Shown here in pieces: positions 6,853 to 15,634 of a stretch of 64,000 bases of DNA. The first letter of the stretch is position 1. Every line of letters begins with the position of its first letter. Location of the stretch: NCBI RefSeq assembly GCF_008244685.1, contig NZ_VTFT01000001.1, positions 2,831,248-2,895,247 on the forward strand, in the 5' to 3' direction. Origin of the DNA: Luteimonas viscosa (GTDB lineage: Bacteria; Pseudomonadota; Gammaproteobacteria; Xanthomonadales; Xanthomonadaceae). The position numbers and the translations under genes are program-made. Under the pieces are notes generated by a model. It was not told where the DNA came from and searched no databases. It saw nothing but the letters and a program-made list of their open reading frames with translations.

Positions 6853-7051
6853 GCCCTCACCCCGGCCCTCTCCCGCAAGGCGGGAGAGGGGGAACAGCGG
6901 CCCTCCCGCACGGAACGGGAGAGGGGAACAGCGGCCCTCCCGCACGGAAGGGGAGAGGGGGAAAGCATGGTCCTCTCCGGCAGGGCGGGAGAGGGAGGAG
7001 CTGGGCCCTCACCCCGGCCTCTCCCGCAGACGGGAGAGGGGAACAGCGGGA
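6853..7051. repeat. cluster of CCCTCTCCCGC hairpin repeats
   Basis: Five imperfect copies of an intergenic hairpin (CCGGCCCTCTCCCGCaaGGCGGGAGAGGG type) stand in a row between the nrdJb start and the upstream H1-like gene. A single copy is at 8343-8381 and a related one at 37191-37216. They fill the only gap of the nrdJ-H1 cluster large enough to hold a promoter for nrdJb. Confidence 0.8.
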
Positions 7052-7077
7052 TGGGGCGGGTTACGGGATGGGGCGCG

Positions 7078-7644
7078 TTACCTGTCCGCCTTGGTGCCTT
7101 TCTTGCGCAGGTCGGCGGCGTGGGCGCGCTGGTAGGTCTGGATGTCCTTGAAGCTGCCGTCGGCGGCGCGCACGGCGTAGAGCTTCTTGCCGGTCGAGGA
7201 GCGCATCACGGTGCGGCGGGTCTTCTTGGCGGCCTTCTTCGCGGTCTTCCTGGCGGGCGTCTTGCGGGTCGCCTTCTTCGCCCCCTTCTTCGCTGGCGCC
7301 TTGCGGGTGGCCTTCTTCGCCGCCTTCTTCGCCGGCGCCTTGCGGGCGACCTTCTTCGCGGCCTTCTTCACCGATGCCTTGCGGGCGACCTTCTTCGCTG
7401 CCTTCCGGGCCGGCGCCTTGCGGGTGGCCTTCTTCGTCGCCTTCCTTGCCGTGGTCTTCTTCGCCGCGGCCTTCTTCGCGACCTTTCGGGCGGTCTTCCT
7501 CGCGGTCTTCTTCGTGGTGGCCTTCTTTCTCGTCGCGGCCTTCTTCGCGGTGGATTTGCGCGCGGCCTTCTTCGGGGTGGCCTTGCGGACGGCCTTGGCG
7601 ACGGCCTTCTTCACGCGGGTGACTGCCTTCTTCAACGATGCCAT
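7078..7644 (-). CDS. histone H1-like lysine-rich DNA-binding protein
   Basis: A 188-residue, extremely basic protein made mainly of KKAARK/KKATRK/KKAPAK repeats up to about residue 145. It ends in a less basic tail, SSTGKKLYAVRAADGS then FKDIQTYQRAHAADL, a conserved ending in xanthomonad H1-like proteins. It should bind and compact DNA non-specifically through an unstructured Lys/Ala/Pro tail. It lies between nrdJa and nrdJb, 59 bp after a second H1-like gene. The low-complexity repeats make length variation between strains likely. Confidence 0.85.
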   Translation of the reverse strand: MASLKKAVTRVKKAVAKAVRKATPKKAARKSTAKKAATRKKATTKKTARKTARKVAKKAAAKKTTARKATKKATRKAPARKAAKKVARKASVKKAAKKVARKAPAKKAAKKATRKAPAKKGAKKATRKTPARKTAKKAAKKTRRTVMRSSTGKKLYAVRAADGSFKDIQTYQRAHAADLRKKGTKADR

Positions 7645-7703
7645 GGGAACCTCCTCCCTGCGGGTGACGTCGCCGCGCCCGGGGGCGCGGCGACGGGTAC
7701 TGC

Positions 7704-8231
7704 TTACTTCTTCTTCGCGGCTTTCCGGGCAGGCGCCTTCCTGGCGGGCGCCTTGCGTGCGGTCTTCTTCGCCGCCTTCTTCACCGCGGCCTTGGCCGGG
7801 GCCTTCTTCGCGGCGGCCTTCTTCGCCGGCGCCTTCTTTGCCGGGGACTTGCGGGCCGGGGCCTTCTTCGCCGGTGCCTTCTTGGCCGCAGCCTTCCTGG
7901 CAGGGGCCTTCTTCGCGGCGGCCTTCTTCTTCGGCGCGGCCTTGGCGGTCTTCTTCTTGCCCTTGGCCTTCAGCGCGGCGACTTCGGCCTTGCCGGAACT
8001 GCTGGCGCTGGCCAGCGACTTCTTCGCCGCGGCGACGCGGCTGGAGATCGACTTCTTCGCCTTGCCGGCGCTCTTGGCGACGGCCTTTTCGGCCTTGGCC
8101 GCGGTCTTCTTCGCCGTTTTCACTGCACTGCTGGCTTTCTTCGCGACCTTCTTGCCGATGCCCTTGGCCGTCTCGGCGACGGTTTCGGCGGCGTGGGTCA
8201 GGGTCTCCGCGACCCCGTTGCCGTTGCTCAT
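7704..8231 (-). CDS. histone H1-like protein with acidic-neutral N-terminus
   Basis: A 175-residue protein. The N-terminal 35 residues (MSNGNGVAETLTHAAETVAE) are not basic and could form an amphipathic helix. From there on it is an alternating Lys/Ala sequence that becomes KKAPARK/KKAAAKK repeats in the last 80 residues. Like its neighbour it should be a nucleoid-compacting, H1-type protein. Both are codirectional with nrdJa, whose stop lies 204 bp upstream. Confidence 0.85.
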   Translation of the reverse strand: MSNGNGVAETLTHAAETVAETAKGIGKKVAKKASSAVKTAKKTAAKAEKAVAKSAGKAKKSISSRVAAAKKSLASASSSGKAEVAALKAKGKKKTAKAAPKKKAAAKKAPARKAAAKKAPAKKAPARKSPAKKAPAKKAAAKKAPAKAAVKKAAKKTARKAPARKAPARKAAKKK

Positions 8232-8342
8232 GGTGTGTCCTCGTCAGTTTGCTTTTTTACGGTGATCGGGTTACGGGCAAAGGGCCCGTGGGCGAAATGT
8301 AGCGCGAAGTGCGCGCCACGCAAGCAATACTGCGAGGGGCTG

Positions 8343-8381
8343 CCCTCGCCCCGGCCCTCTCCCGCAAGCGGGAGAGGGGGA
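8343..8381. repeat. single CCCTCTCCCGC hairpin repeat
   Basis: CCCTCTCCCGC and GCGGGAGAGGG flank an AA loop between nrdJa and the H1-like gene. It belongs to the same family as 6853-7051 and could attenuate read-through from nrdJa. Confidence 0.75.
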
Positions 8382-8435
8382 AGGGCAGGGCGCGTCGCAT
8401 CGGTTTTCGGCTGCGGCTGCCGGGACGGCATGCGC

Positions 8436-10586
8436 CTAGAATTTTCCGTAATAGCCTTCTTTCAGCGCGTCGAACAGGTTGGCGGCGGAGTGGGTCTCGC
8501 CGTCGTATTCGATCTGTTCGTTGCCCTGGACCTCGATGACGCTGCCGTCCTCCAGCTCGAAGCGGTAGGTGGTGTTGGCCAGGTCCGTCTCCTTGACCAG
8601 CACGCCCTGGAAGGCGGCCGGGTTGAAGCGGAACGTGGTGCACCCCTTCAGGCCCTGCTGGTAGGCGTAGCGGTAGATGTCCTTGAAGTCTTCGTAGGGG
8701 TAGTCGGTCGGGACGTTGGCGGTCTTGGAGATGGACGAGTCCACCCACACCTGCGCCGCGGCCTGGACGTCGACGTGTTCCTTGGGGCTGATGTCGTCGG
8801 CGGAGATGAAGTAGTCGGGCAGCTTCGCGTCGGGCTCTTCCGAGAACGGCATCGCCTTCGGGTTCACCAGTTCGCGGTAGGCCAGCAGCTCGTACGACCA
8901 GACGTCGACCTTCTCCTTGGTCTTGCGGCCTTCGCGGATCACGTTGCGGCTGTAGTGGTGCGCGAACGAGGGCTCGATGCCGTTGGAGGCGTTGTTGGCC
9001 AGGCTCAGCGAGATCGTGCCGGTGGGCGCGATCGAGCTGTGGTGGGTGAAGCGGGCGCCGGTCTCGGCCAGCTGCTCGACCAGCTCCGGCGCGACCGTGG
9101 CGATCTTCTGCATGTAGCGGCTGTAGCGCGCGTGCAGCACCTTGCCCTCGATCTTCTGGCCCACGCGCCAGCCGTCGGCGGCCATCTCCGGGCGCTTGCG
9201 CAGCATGGCGGCGGTGACCTCGAACTGCTCGTCCATGATCGGCGCCGGGCCCTTTTCCTGGGCGAGCGTCAGACCGGTTTCCCAGCCGGCGACCGCCATC
9301 TCGCGGGCGATGCGCGCGGTGAACTCGCAGCTGTCCGCCGAGCCGTACTTCATCTTGAGCATGGTCACGGTGCTGCCCAGGCCGAGGAAGCCCATGCCGT
9401 GGCGGCGCTTGCGCACGATCTCGGCCTGCTGCTGCGGCAGGGGCAGGCCGTTGACCTCGACCACGTTGTCGAGCATGCGGGTGAACACGCGCACGACTTC
9501 CTTGTATTCCTCCCAGTCGAAGCTGGCCTGGTCGGTGAACGGGTCGCGCACGAACTTGGTGAGGTTGACCGAGCCCAGCAGGCAGGCGCCGTAGGCCGGC
9601 AGCGGCTGCTCGCCGCAGGGGTTGGTGGCGCGGATGTTCTCGCACCACCAGTTGTTGTTCATCTCGTTGACCTTGTCGATCAGGATGAAGCCCGGCTCGG
9701 CGTAGTCGTAGGTGGACACCATGATCATGTCCCACAGGTGCCGGGCCCGGATGTGGCCGTAGACCTTGCAGGCGACCATGCCGTCGTCGCGGGCGATGTA
9801 GCCGTCGCTGTGCGGCCAGTCGCGCCAGACCACCTTGTCGGCGTCTGCCAGGTCGATGTCGCCGGCTTCCTTGTCGCTGATCGGGAACACCAGCGGCCAG
9901 TCGGCGTCGGTGTCCACCGCGTCCATGAAGCCGTCGGTGATCAGCAGCGAGAGGTTGAACTGGCGCAGGCGCCCGTCCTCGCGCTTGGCGCGGATGAAGT
10001 CGCGCACGTCGGGGTGGCTGACGTCGAAGGTGCCCATCTGCGCGCCGCGGCGGCCGCCGGCGCTGGAGACGGTGAAGCACATCTTGTCGTAGATATCCAT
10101 GAAGGACATCGGGCCGGAGGTGTACGCACCGGCGCCCGCGACGAACGCGCCGCGCGGGCGCAGCGTGCTGAATTCATAGCCGATGCCGCAGCCGGCCTTG
10201 AGCGTCAGCCCGGCCTCGTGGACCTTGTCGAGGATGCCGTCCATCGAATCGGTGATGGTGCCGCTGACGGTGCAGTTGATGGTGCTGGTGGCGGGCTTGT
10301 GCTCGAGCGCGCCGGCGTTGGAGGTGATGCGGCCGGCGGGGATCGCCCCGCGGCGCAGCGCCCACAGGAAACGCTCGTTCCAGTACTTCTGCTTCTCCGG
10401 GGTGGCCTCGGCCTCGGACAGCGCCCTGGCCACGCGCTGGTAGGTGCCGTCGATGTCGGCATCCACCGGCGCACCGTGCTTGGTCTTGAGCCGGTACTTC
10501 TTGTCCCAGATGTCCTGCGATGCGGGCTGCATCGGGATCTCCCGTTGGGCGGGCGTCTTGACTGCTTCCAGACGAACCGTGCTCAT
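8436..10586 (-). CDS. nrdJa: adenosylcobalamin-dependent ribonucleotide reductase, catalytic component
   Basis: A 716-residue class II reductase that makes deoxyribonucleotides from ribonucleotides using a B12-derived thiyl radical and no oxygen. The barrel motifs are present: Cys105 in STINCTVSG, and the active-site N322-x-C324-x-E326 in RATNPCGEQPLP. Also visible are GCGIGYEFS, the SSAGGRRGAQMG loop and the SIAPTGTISL motif. The TSCPD and Cys-rich tail of one-chain NrdJ is missing; it is supplied by nrdJb. ATG 10586 gives the standard N-terminus. A possible NrdR-like box lies 255 bp upstream. Confidence 0.93.
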   Translation of the reverse strand: MSTVRLEAVKTPAQREIPMQPASQDIWDKKYRLKTKHGAPVDADIDGTYQRVARALSEAEATPEKQKYWNERFLWALRRGAIPAGRITSNAGALEHKPATSTINCTVSGTITDSMDGILDKVHEAGLTLKAGCGIGYEFSTLRPRGAFVAGAGAYTSGPMSFMDIYDKMCFTVSSAGGRRGAQMGTFDVSHPDVRDFIRAKREDGRLRQFNLSLLITDGFMDAVDTDADWPLVFPISDKEAGDIDLADADKVVWRDWPHSDGYIARDDGMVACKVYGHIRARHLWDMIMVSTYDYAEPGFILIDKVNEMNNNWWCENIRATNPCGEQPLPAYGACLLGSVNLTKFVRDPFTDQASFDWEEYKEVVRVFTRMLDNVVEVNGLPLPQQQAEIVRKRRHGMGFLGLGSTVTMLKMKYGSADSCEFTARIAREMAVAGWETGLTLAQEKGPAPIMDEQFEVTAAMLRKRPEMAADGWRVGQKIEGKVLHARYSRYMQKIATVAPELVEQLAETGARFTHHSSIAPTGTISLSLANNASNGIEPSFAHHYSRNVIREGRKTKEKVDVWSYELLAYRELVNPKAMPFSEEPDAKLPDYFISADDISPKEHVDVQAAAQVWVDSSISKTANVPTDYPYEDFKDIYRYAYQQGLKGCTTFRFNPAAFQGVLVKETDLANTTYRFELEDGSVIEVQGNEQIEYDGETHSAANLFDALKEGYYGKF

Positions 10587-11114
10587 GCGTCCGTTCTCTC
10601 CTCATTGCCGGCCAGGGTGCGTGCCCCGGCCTGTTGTTCTTGTCGATGCCGACCATCCCGGGGGTGCCGGGTCGGACGACGGGAAAATTGCGGTCACGCT
10701 GGCGCGCATCCGCCGAGGAACCGTGCGAGGTGCCGTCTCCAGCGCTGTGGTGCCATCCGCGCGTCCCCTGTCGCCTTCCGCTGCCGGATCCGTCTGTTCT
10801 GGCCAAAACCCTATCTCTTGGGCTTGGGCGGAAGACATGACCCCAACATCTTGTGGCGGGCGGGGTGAACGCTACGCGCGCCGTTTTGCGAAGTCAACCG
10901 CTATCGGACGCCGGCGGGGCAAAAATCGCAGCCCGTGGCCGTGGCGGGGGGAAAGTGCCCGTTCAGGCTGGATGGAGGCGCTGCGGCCGACACTTCAGGG
11001 CCCCCTCTTGACGCAGTGCGGCGTGGCGAGTGCGCAGCCGGGGGTTGCCGCGACCGCGTGCCGCGCCCATCTTGCCCCTGTCTCCGCCATTGCCTGAAGC
11101 CGCGAACCGCGACC
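10587..11114. other. divergent intergenic region between nrdJa and the HtrA-type protease
   Basis: 528 bp with no convincing gene on either strand. It must hold the promoters of nrdJa (leftward) and the protease (rightward). Apart from the palindrome at 10841-10856 I see no clear -35/-10 pair, and I saw no riboswitch-like fold by eye. The rightward open frame beginning at 10935 simply extends the protease upstream and is not needed. Confidence 0.6.
10841..10856. promoter_or_regulatory. possible NrdR-like box upstream of nrdJa
   Basis: CCACAAGATGTTGGGG on the minus strand is an imperfect 16-base palindrome (six of eight pairs) resembling NrdR boxes, which repress ribonucleotide reductase genes. 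NrdR usually needs two boxes about 31 bp apart; the second here (near 10810-10825) is poor. Weak evidence. Confidence 0.25.
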
Positions 11115-12548
11115 ATGCGCCCAGCCCCGACCCTGCTCGTCCTCGCCGCCGCCGCCGCGTTCGGCGGATTCGCCGCCACCGCCATCCGCGATGCCATGCA
11201 GTCGCCCGCACAGGCCGCCGAACCGGCCGCGCCGGCGTTGCCGGTGCCCACGGTCGCCGCGCTGCCGACCGCGGTCGACGGCCAGCCGGTGCCCTCGCTG
11301 GCGCCGATGCTCAGGCGGGTGACGCCCTCGGTGGTGAGCGTGCAGGCGGCCCAGCGCCGCCAGGTGAGCCCGTTCGGCAACGATCCGTTCTTCCGCCGGA
11401 TGTTCCCGGAGCTGTCGCAGGAGCGGATCGCGCGCTCGCTGGGTTCGGGCGTCATCGTCGATGCGGCCAACGGCTACGTGCTGACCAACCACCACGTGAT
11501 CGAGAACGCGGACGAGGTCTCGGTGACCCTGTCCGACGGCCGCACGCTGGAGGCCGAGTTCATCGGCTCCGACCCCGACACCGACGTGGCGCTGATGCGG
11601 ATCGAGGCCGGCGACCTGGTCGCGATCCCGCTGGCGGCGGACGCGCGGCTGGAGGTCGGCGACTTCGTGGTGGCGGTGGGCAACCCGTTCGGCGTCGGCC
11701 AGACGGTCACCTCGGGCATCGTCTCGGCGGTCGGCCGCAGCAACGTGCCGGGCGTGGGCTTCCAGAACTTCATCCAGACCGACGCCTCGATCAACCCGGG
11801 CAATTCCGGCGGCGCCCTGGTCAACCTGCGCGGCGAGCTGGTGGGCATCAACACCGCCAGCTTCAACCCGCGCGGCAGCATGGCCGGCAACATCGGCCTG
11901 GGCTTCGCGATCCCGGTGGAACTGGCGCGGGGGGTGATGCAGCAGCTGGCCAGCACCGGCACCGTGCGCCGCGGCACCCTGGGCATCGACACCCAGGCGG
12001 TGGACGCGCGCCTGGCCGCCGCGCTCGGGCTGGACGAGCCGCGCGGGGTGGTGGTGACGCGCGTGCACGGCGACTCCGCGGCGGGCGCGGCCGGGATGCG
12101 CACCGGCGACGTGATCATCTCGGCGGGCGGGCAGCGCATGGACGATCCGCTGACGCTGCGCAATTTCCAGGGCCTGCAACCGCTCGACACGCCGGTGGTG
12201 CTGGAGGTGCTGCGCGACGGCGAGCCGATGAAGGTGACCGCGCGCCTGCGCGCGCAGCCGCGCGACGGCGCCAGCTACGACGAACGACTGGCGGGCGCGA
12301 CCCTGGCCGACCTGCCCGAGGTGGTGCGCCGGCAGAACCCGAACGCGCGCGGGGTGCTGGTGGAGAAGATCGAGCCGGGCAGCCGCGCCTTCCGCAACGG
12401 CCTGCGCGAGGGCGACTACATCTTCGCCGCCAATGCCGGCGAATTCCGGGATCTGGCGGGTTTTCGCGATACCTTGTCCGACGGCACCCGCCAGCTGGTC
12501 CTGCGGATTTCACGCGGTGGACGCGTCGGAAACCTGATGATGGAGTGA
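11115..12548 (+). CDS. degQ: periplasmic HtrA/DegQ-type serine protease with two PDZ domains
   Basis: A 477-residue protease starting at ATG 11115. Residues 1-35 form an export signal. The trypsin-like domain has His127 (NHHV), Asp157 (DTDVAL) and Ser231 in NPGNSGGAL. Two PDZ domains follow: the first around VDARLAAALGLDEPRGVVVTRV-type text near 295-375, the second in the last 90 residues. The family degrades or refolds damaged envelope proteins, usually under a sigma-E-type response. Whether it is the DegP, DegQ or MucD orthologue cannot be settled by eye. Confidence 0.9.
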   Translation: MRPAPTLLVLAAAAAFGGFAATAIRDAMQSPAQAAEPAAPALPVPTVAALPTAVDGQPVPSLAPMLRRVTPSVVSVQAAQRRQVSPFGNDPFFRRMFPELSQERIARSLGSGVIVDAANGYVLTNHHVIENADEVSVTLSDGRTLEAEFIGSDPDTDVALMRIEAGDLVAIPLAADARLEVGDFVVAVGNPFGVGQTVTSGIVSAVGRSNVPGVGFQNFIQTDASINPGNSGGALVNLRGELVGINTASFNPRGSMAGNIGLGFAIPVELARGVMQQLASTGTVRRGTLGIDTQAVDARLAAALGLDEPRGVVVTRVHGDSAAGAAGMRTGDVIISAGGQRMDDPLTLRNFQGLQPLDTPVVLEVLRDGEPMKVTARLRAQPRDGASYDERLAGATLADLPEVVRRQNPNARGVLVEKIEPGSRAFRNGLREGDYIFAANAGEFRDLAGFRDTLSDGTRQLVLRISRGGRVGNLMME

Positions 12549-12615
12549 CCGGCCAACCCCGGACCCTCCGCGCCACCCCCGCGCGCCGCGCGCGCCCCCT
12601 CCCAGGAGATAGACG

Positions 12616-12981
12616 ATGAGCCCCAACTCGACTGACGCCATGAAGACCAACCTCGGCGAAGCCGGCGCCCACCTCAAGAACGCGGCCAGCGACGCAGGTA
12701 GCGCGATCAAGAACGCCGCGGGCGTGGCCGGCGACGAGCTGCGCATGGGCCGCGCCGCGGTCAAGGCCGACCTGGCCGATTCCGCGCTGGCCGGCATCGC
12801 CGCGCTGGAAGAGGGCGGTGGCGCGGCCAAGGAGCAGGTCGACCAGCTGATGGACAAGGGCCGCGACCTGATCGACAGCGCCGCCGACCTGATCCGCGAA
12901 CGCCCGATCGCCTCGTTCGGCGTCGCCTTCGCCGCCGGCTGGATCATCGCCAAGCTCGCCCGCAGCGGCGGAGAGAAGTAA
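12616..12981 (+). CDS. DUF883/ElaB-YqjD-type membrane-anchored protein
   Basis: A 121-residue protein behind a strong AGGAGAT site. A long Ala/Lys/Asp-rich amphipathic helix is followed by a single C-terminal membrane helix (ASFGVAFAAGWIIAKLA), the plan of ElaB/YqjD proteins. In E. coli YqjD is inner-membrane and ribosome-associated in stationary phase. It heads a three-gene cluster with the next two genes, matching the yqjD-yqjE-yqjK arrangement. Confidence 0.85.
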   Translation: MSPNSTDAMKTNLGEAGAHLKNAASDAGSAIKNAAGVAGDELRMGRAAVKADLADSALAGIAALEEGGGAAKEQVDQLMDKGRDLIDSAADLIRERPIASFGVAFAAGWIIAKLARSGGEK

Positions 12982-12993
12982 GCGCCCCACGAC

Positions 12994-13584
12994 GTGACCG
13001 GGGACCCAGCCAGCAGCGACGACGCACGGGAAGGCAAGCACCACACCCAGGCGCCGGGCATCGACGAAAGCCTGCGTGCGCTCAACAGCGCCCGCCGCGA
13101 AGCCTTCGACGCCACCCGCGGCACCGGCCGCGCACTGCGGCGTCTGATCGCCGCCGACTTCGCGCTGGCGCGCAGCGCCTTCGGTCGCGGCCTGGCCTGG
13201 GCCGGCGCGGCCACCGTGTTCGGCGCCTCGGCCTGGCTGCTGCTGACCGGGACCCTGATCGCGCTGATGCAGCGCAACGGCATGTCGTGGCTGCTCTCGC
13301 TGGCGGTGGCGGCATTGGTGAGTGTCGTGGCGGCGGTGTTCTCGGCCTGGCGGGTCTCGCGCTACTTCGACTACACCGGCATGCACGCCACCCGCCGCCA
13401 GCTGACCCGGCTGGGGCTGTTCGACGAGGACGGCAGCGCGGACGACGATGACGACGATCCGCCGCCCGGCGCGGACGCCATGGCCTCGGCCGAAGCCGCC
13501 GCCGCGCGTGCCGCGAAGTCCGCGGCCGAAGCCGCCGCGGCCCACGGCGCCCGCCCGGCGGGCGTGCCCCCCGGAGCGACCTGA
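12994..13584 (+). CDS. phage-holin-like / YqjE-type membrane protein
   Basis: A 196-residue protein beginning at GTG 12994. Two membrane helices are visible (LAWAGAATVFGASAWLLLTG and SLAVAALVSVVAAVFSAW). A cytoplasmic tail follows with an acidic run (DDDDDD near 150) and an Ala-rich end. It fits the holin-like YqjE family that accompanies DUF883 genes; it is not a phage gene here. Its TGA overlaps the next ATG by one base, so the two are coupled. Confidence 0.75.
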   Translation: MTGDPASSDDAREGKHHTQAPGIDESLRALNSARREAFDATRGTGRALRRLIAADFALARSAFGRGLAWAGAATVFGASAWLLLTGTLIALMQRNGMSWLLSLAVAALVSVVAAVFSAWRVSRYFDYTGMHATRRQLTRLGLFDEDGSADDDDDDPPPGADAMASAEAAAARAAKSAAEAAAAHGARPAGVPPGAT

Positions 13585-14072
13585 TGCGGTTCGAACGATT
13601 GCGCGACGAAGTGGTGATGGCCGAGCGGCGCCTGGAGACGCGGCATCTGCGCGCGCAGACCAACTGGCGCGTGCTCAAGACCATCTGGCGCGAGAGCTGG
13701 ACTCCCGGCCGGATCGTCGCGATCGGCCTGGCCGGCGGCTTCCTGTTCGGGCGCGCGCGGCCCCTGAAGAAGATGGGCGCGGTCTCGCCCGCGCGCTGGG
13801 TCCAGCTCGCGAGCGCCGTGTCCGGATTGCTGGCCTCGCTCAAGGCGAAGCAGGCGGCCGACACCGCCGAAGTCGCGGCCGCCGATGCCGGCCATGCGGC
13901 CGATGCCGCCGACGAGGCGGTCGATACGGCCGATGCGGTGGCCGGCAACGAAGCGGCGCCCGCGGGTGAAGCGGCGCCGCGGACCGTGTCCGACGGCCGC
14001 CGCCGCGCCGACACGCAATGGTCGAGCGAACCGCGCCCGGCCGAGGCCGCGACCGAACTGTCGGAACGCTAG
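13584..14072 (+). CDS. YqjK-like protein, third gene of the DUF883 operon
   Basis: A 162-residue protein whose ATG overlaps the preceding stop. The N-terminal half is basic and amphipathic (RDEVVMAERRLETRHLRAQ) with a weak hydrophobic segment at RIVAIGLAGGFLFG. The C-terminal half is low-complexity Ala/Asp/Glu. Function is unknown; assignment rests on position and the general plan of YqjK proteins. Confidence 0.65.
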   Translation: MRFERLRDEVVMAERRLETRHLRAQTNWRVLKTIWRESWTPGRIVAIGLAGGFLFGRARPLKKMGAVSPARWVQLASAVSGLLASLKAKQAADTAEVAAADAGHAADAADEAVDTADAVAGNEAAPAGEAAPRTVSDGRRRADTQWSSEPRPAEAATELSER

Positions 14073-14192
14073 CGCGTTCCGCCGGCCGCGGCGGACGTGG
14101 CGCTGCACGATGCGGCTTCGCGGCAGGGCGTCGTCACGGGCTCGTGCACCGACGCAATGGCATGATCGCGTCCCGTTTCCCGCTCGCCCGTC

Positions 14193-15293
14193 ATGGCCCA
14201 CGACGCCACGCCCGAACTTCCCGCGTCAGACGGGGCCGCCCCACCACCCCCCACGCGCCCGCGCGGCTCGACCGCGCTGGTGGTGCTGGCCACGCTGGCG
14301 GTTGGCTACACCCTGTGGGCGGCGCAGGCGCTGCTGCTGCCGGTGCTGCTGGCGATGTTCTTCGCGCTGGTCGGCAACCCGATCATCCGCGTGCTGCGAC
14401 GGCTGTGGGTGCCGCGCACCCTCGGCGCGCTGCTGGTGCTGTGCGGCGGCCTCGCCGCGACCGGGGCGCTGGCCTACAAGATGCTGCCCTCGGCGATGGC
14501 CTGGGCCAGCGAGGCGCCGCGCGAGCTGCGCCAGCTCGCGCCCAGGCTGCGCGAACTTACCAGGCCGGTGCAGGAGGCCAACAAGGCGGCCGAGGACTTC
14601 GCGCGCGCCGCCGGTGGCGAGACCGGCCGCCAGCCGCAGCTGGTGCGGACCGCGATCGACGACCCCTACCGCAAGCTCACCGAGACCCCGCGTCTGCTGG
14701 CCTCGCTGCTGGCGGTGGTGCTGCTGACGTTCTTCTTCATGGTCTACGGCGAGAACCTGCAGCGCAACGCGATCGCGCTGCTGCCGGGGCGCCAGCAGAA
14801 GAAGTTCACGGTCGAGATCCTGCAGTCGATCGAGCGCGAGGTCTCGCGCTACGTGCTGACCATCAGCCTGATCAACACCGTGGTCGGGCTGCTGTTCGCG
14901 GTGGGGTTGTACCTGATGGAGATCCCGCTGTCGGAGGCGCTGCTGTGGGGCACGATGGTGGCGCTGCTCAACTTCGCGCCCTATGTGGGCCCGTTGATCG
15001 GGATGCTGGCGATGCTGCTGGTGGGCTTCATCACCTTCGACGATCCCTGGCAGTCGCTGATGCCGGCGGCGGCGTACCTGGTGCTGCACACCATCGAAGG
15101 GCAGCTGGTGACGCCGATCGTGCTCGGGCGGCAGATGGCGCTGTCGCCGCTGGTGCTGATCCTGGCGCTGATGCTGTTCGGCTGGCTGTGGGGGATCATC
15201 GGCCTGTTGCTGGCGGTGCCGCTGCTGGTGTGCGTGAAGCTGGTGCTGGCGCGGATCGAGGGCATGGAAGGCTGGGCGCGGTTGCTGGAGTAG
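14193..15293 (+). CDS. AI-2E family (PerM/YdiK-type) permease
   Basis: A 366-residue membrane protein with about seven or eight helices. The typical arrangement is visible: two early helices, a soluble stretch (ELRQLAPRLRELTRPVQ), then LLTFFFMVYG, LLFAVGLYLMEIPLSEALLWG, LNFAPYVGPLIGM and a C-terminal pair ending LLLAVPLLVCVKLVL. Family members export autoinducer-2 or act as Na+/H+ antiporters; the substrate is unknown. Confidence 0.87.
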   Translation: MAHDATPELPASDGAAPPPPTRPRGSTALVVLATLAVGYTLWAAQALLLPVLLAMFFALVGNPIIRVLRRLWVPRTLGALLVLCGGLAATGALAYKMLPSAMAWASEAPRELRQLAPRLRELTRPVQEANKAAEDFARAAGGETGRQPQLVRTAIDDPYRKLTETPRLLASLLAVVLLTFFFMVYGENLQRNAIALLPGRQQKKFTVEILQSIEREVSRYVLTISLINTVVGLLFAVGLYLMEIPLSEALLWGTMVALLNFAPYVGPLIGMLAMLLVGFITFDDPWQSLMPAAAYLVLHTIEGQLVTPIVLGRQMALSPLVLILALMLFGWLWGIIGLLLAVPLLVCVKLVLARIEGMEGWARLLE

Positions 15294-15634
15294 GGCGGTC
15301 CGCGGCGCGGAGCCCTTACCGCGCGGTTCGGGAAAGGTGTCGCCCCGGGGCGCAGCGGGAAACCTGCCTTCCGAGAATGTCATCCCGAGCGGAGCGGCGA
15401 ATCTGCCTTCCGCAATGTCATCCCGAGCGCAGCGAGGGATCTGCGTTCCCGCGATCCTCGAGCAGATCCCTCGCTGCGCTCGGGATGACAGGTTCGCGCT
15501 TTGCTGCGCAACGGGCGACAGCTTCCGGCTCGCTGCGTCCGGCATGGAAGGGTCCGGTTTCCGGCATCCCGGGAGGATAGGTTCCAGCCTGGTTCCTGGA
15601 CCCCTCCGCCCGTGCCGGCGGCTACAATATCGGC
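15294..15634. repeat. intergenic region with paired CCCGAGCGCAGCGAGGGATC repeats
   Basis: 341 bp without a gene. At 15416-15490 two copies of TCATCCCGAGCGCAGCGAGG face each other around a 20-base spacer, forming a long hairpin after the permease gene. Degenerate single copies lie just before it at 15378-15400. The same element recurs at 26719-26789, 27760-27785, 30499-30527 and 30709-30737. Confidence 0.8.
15623..15628 (+). promoter_or_regulatory. candidate -10 box of a leaderless transcript
   Basis: TACAAT ends seven bases before the GTG start at 15635, so transcription would begin at or next to the start codon. No recognisable -35 hexamer lies at the right spacing. Confidence 0.35.

Noticed and set aside
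8193-10868. 891-residue open frame antisense to nrdJa.
   Set aside because: High GC leaves long antisense frames open; the sequence has no domain pattern and nrdJa is certain.
10587-11114. Cobalamin riboswitch upstream of nrdJa.
   Set aside because: I could not find a B12-box-like core by eye, and such riboswitches usually repress the B12-independent isoenzyme.
12994-13584. Phage holin or prophage remnant.
   Set aside because: The holin-like protein lies in the conserved DUF883-YqjE-YqjK operon; no phage genes are nearby.
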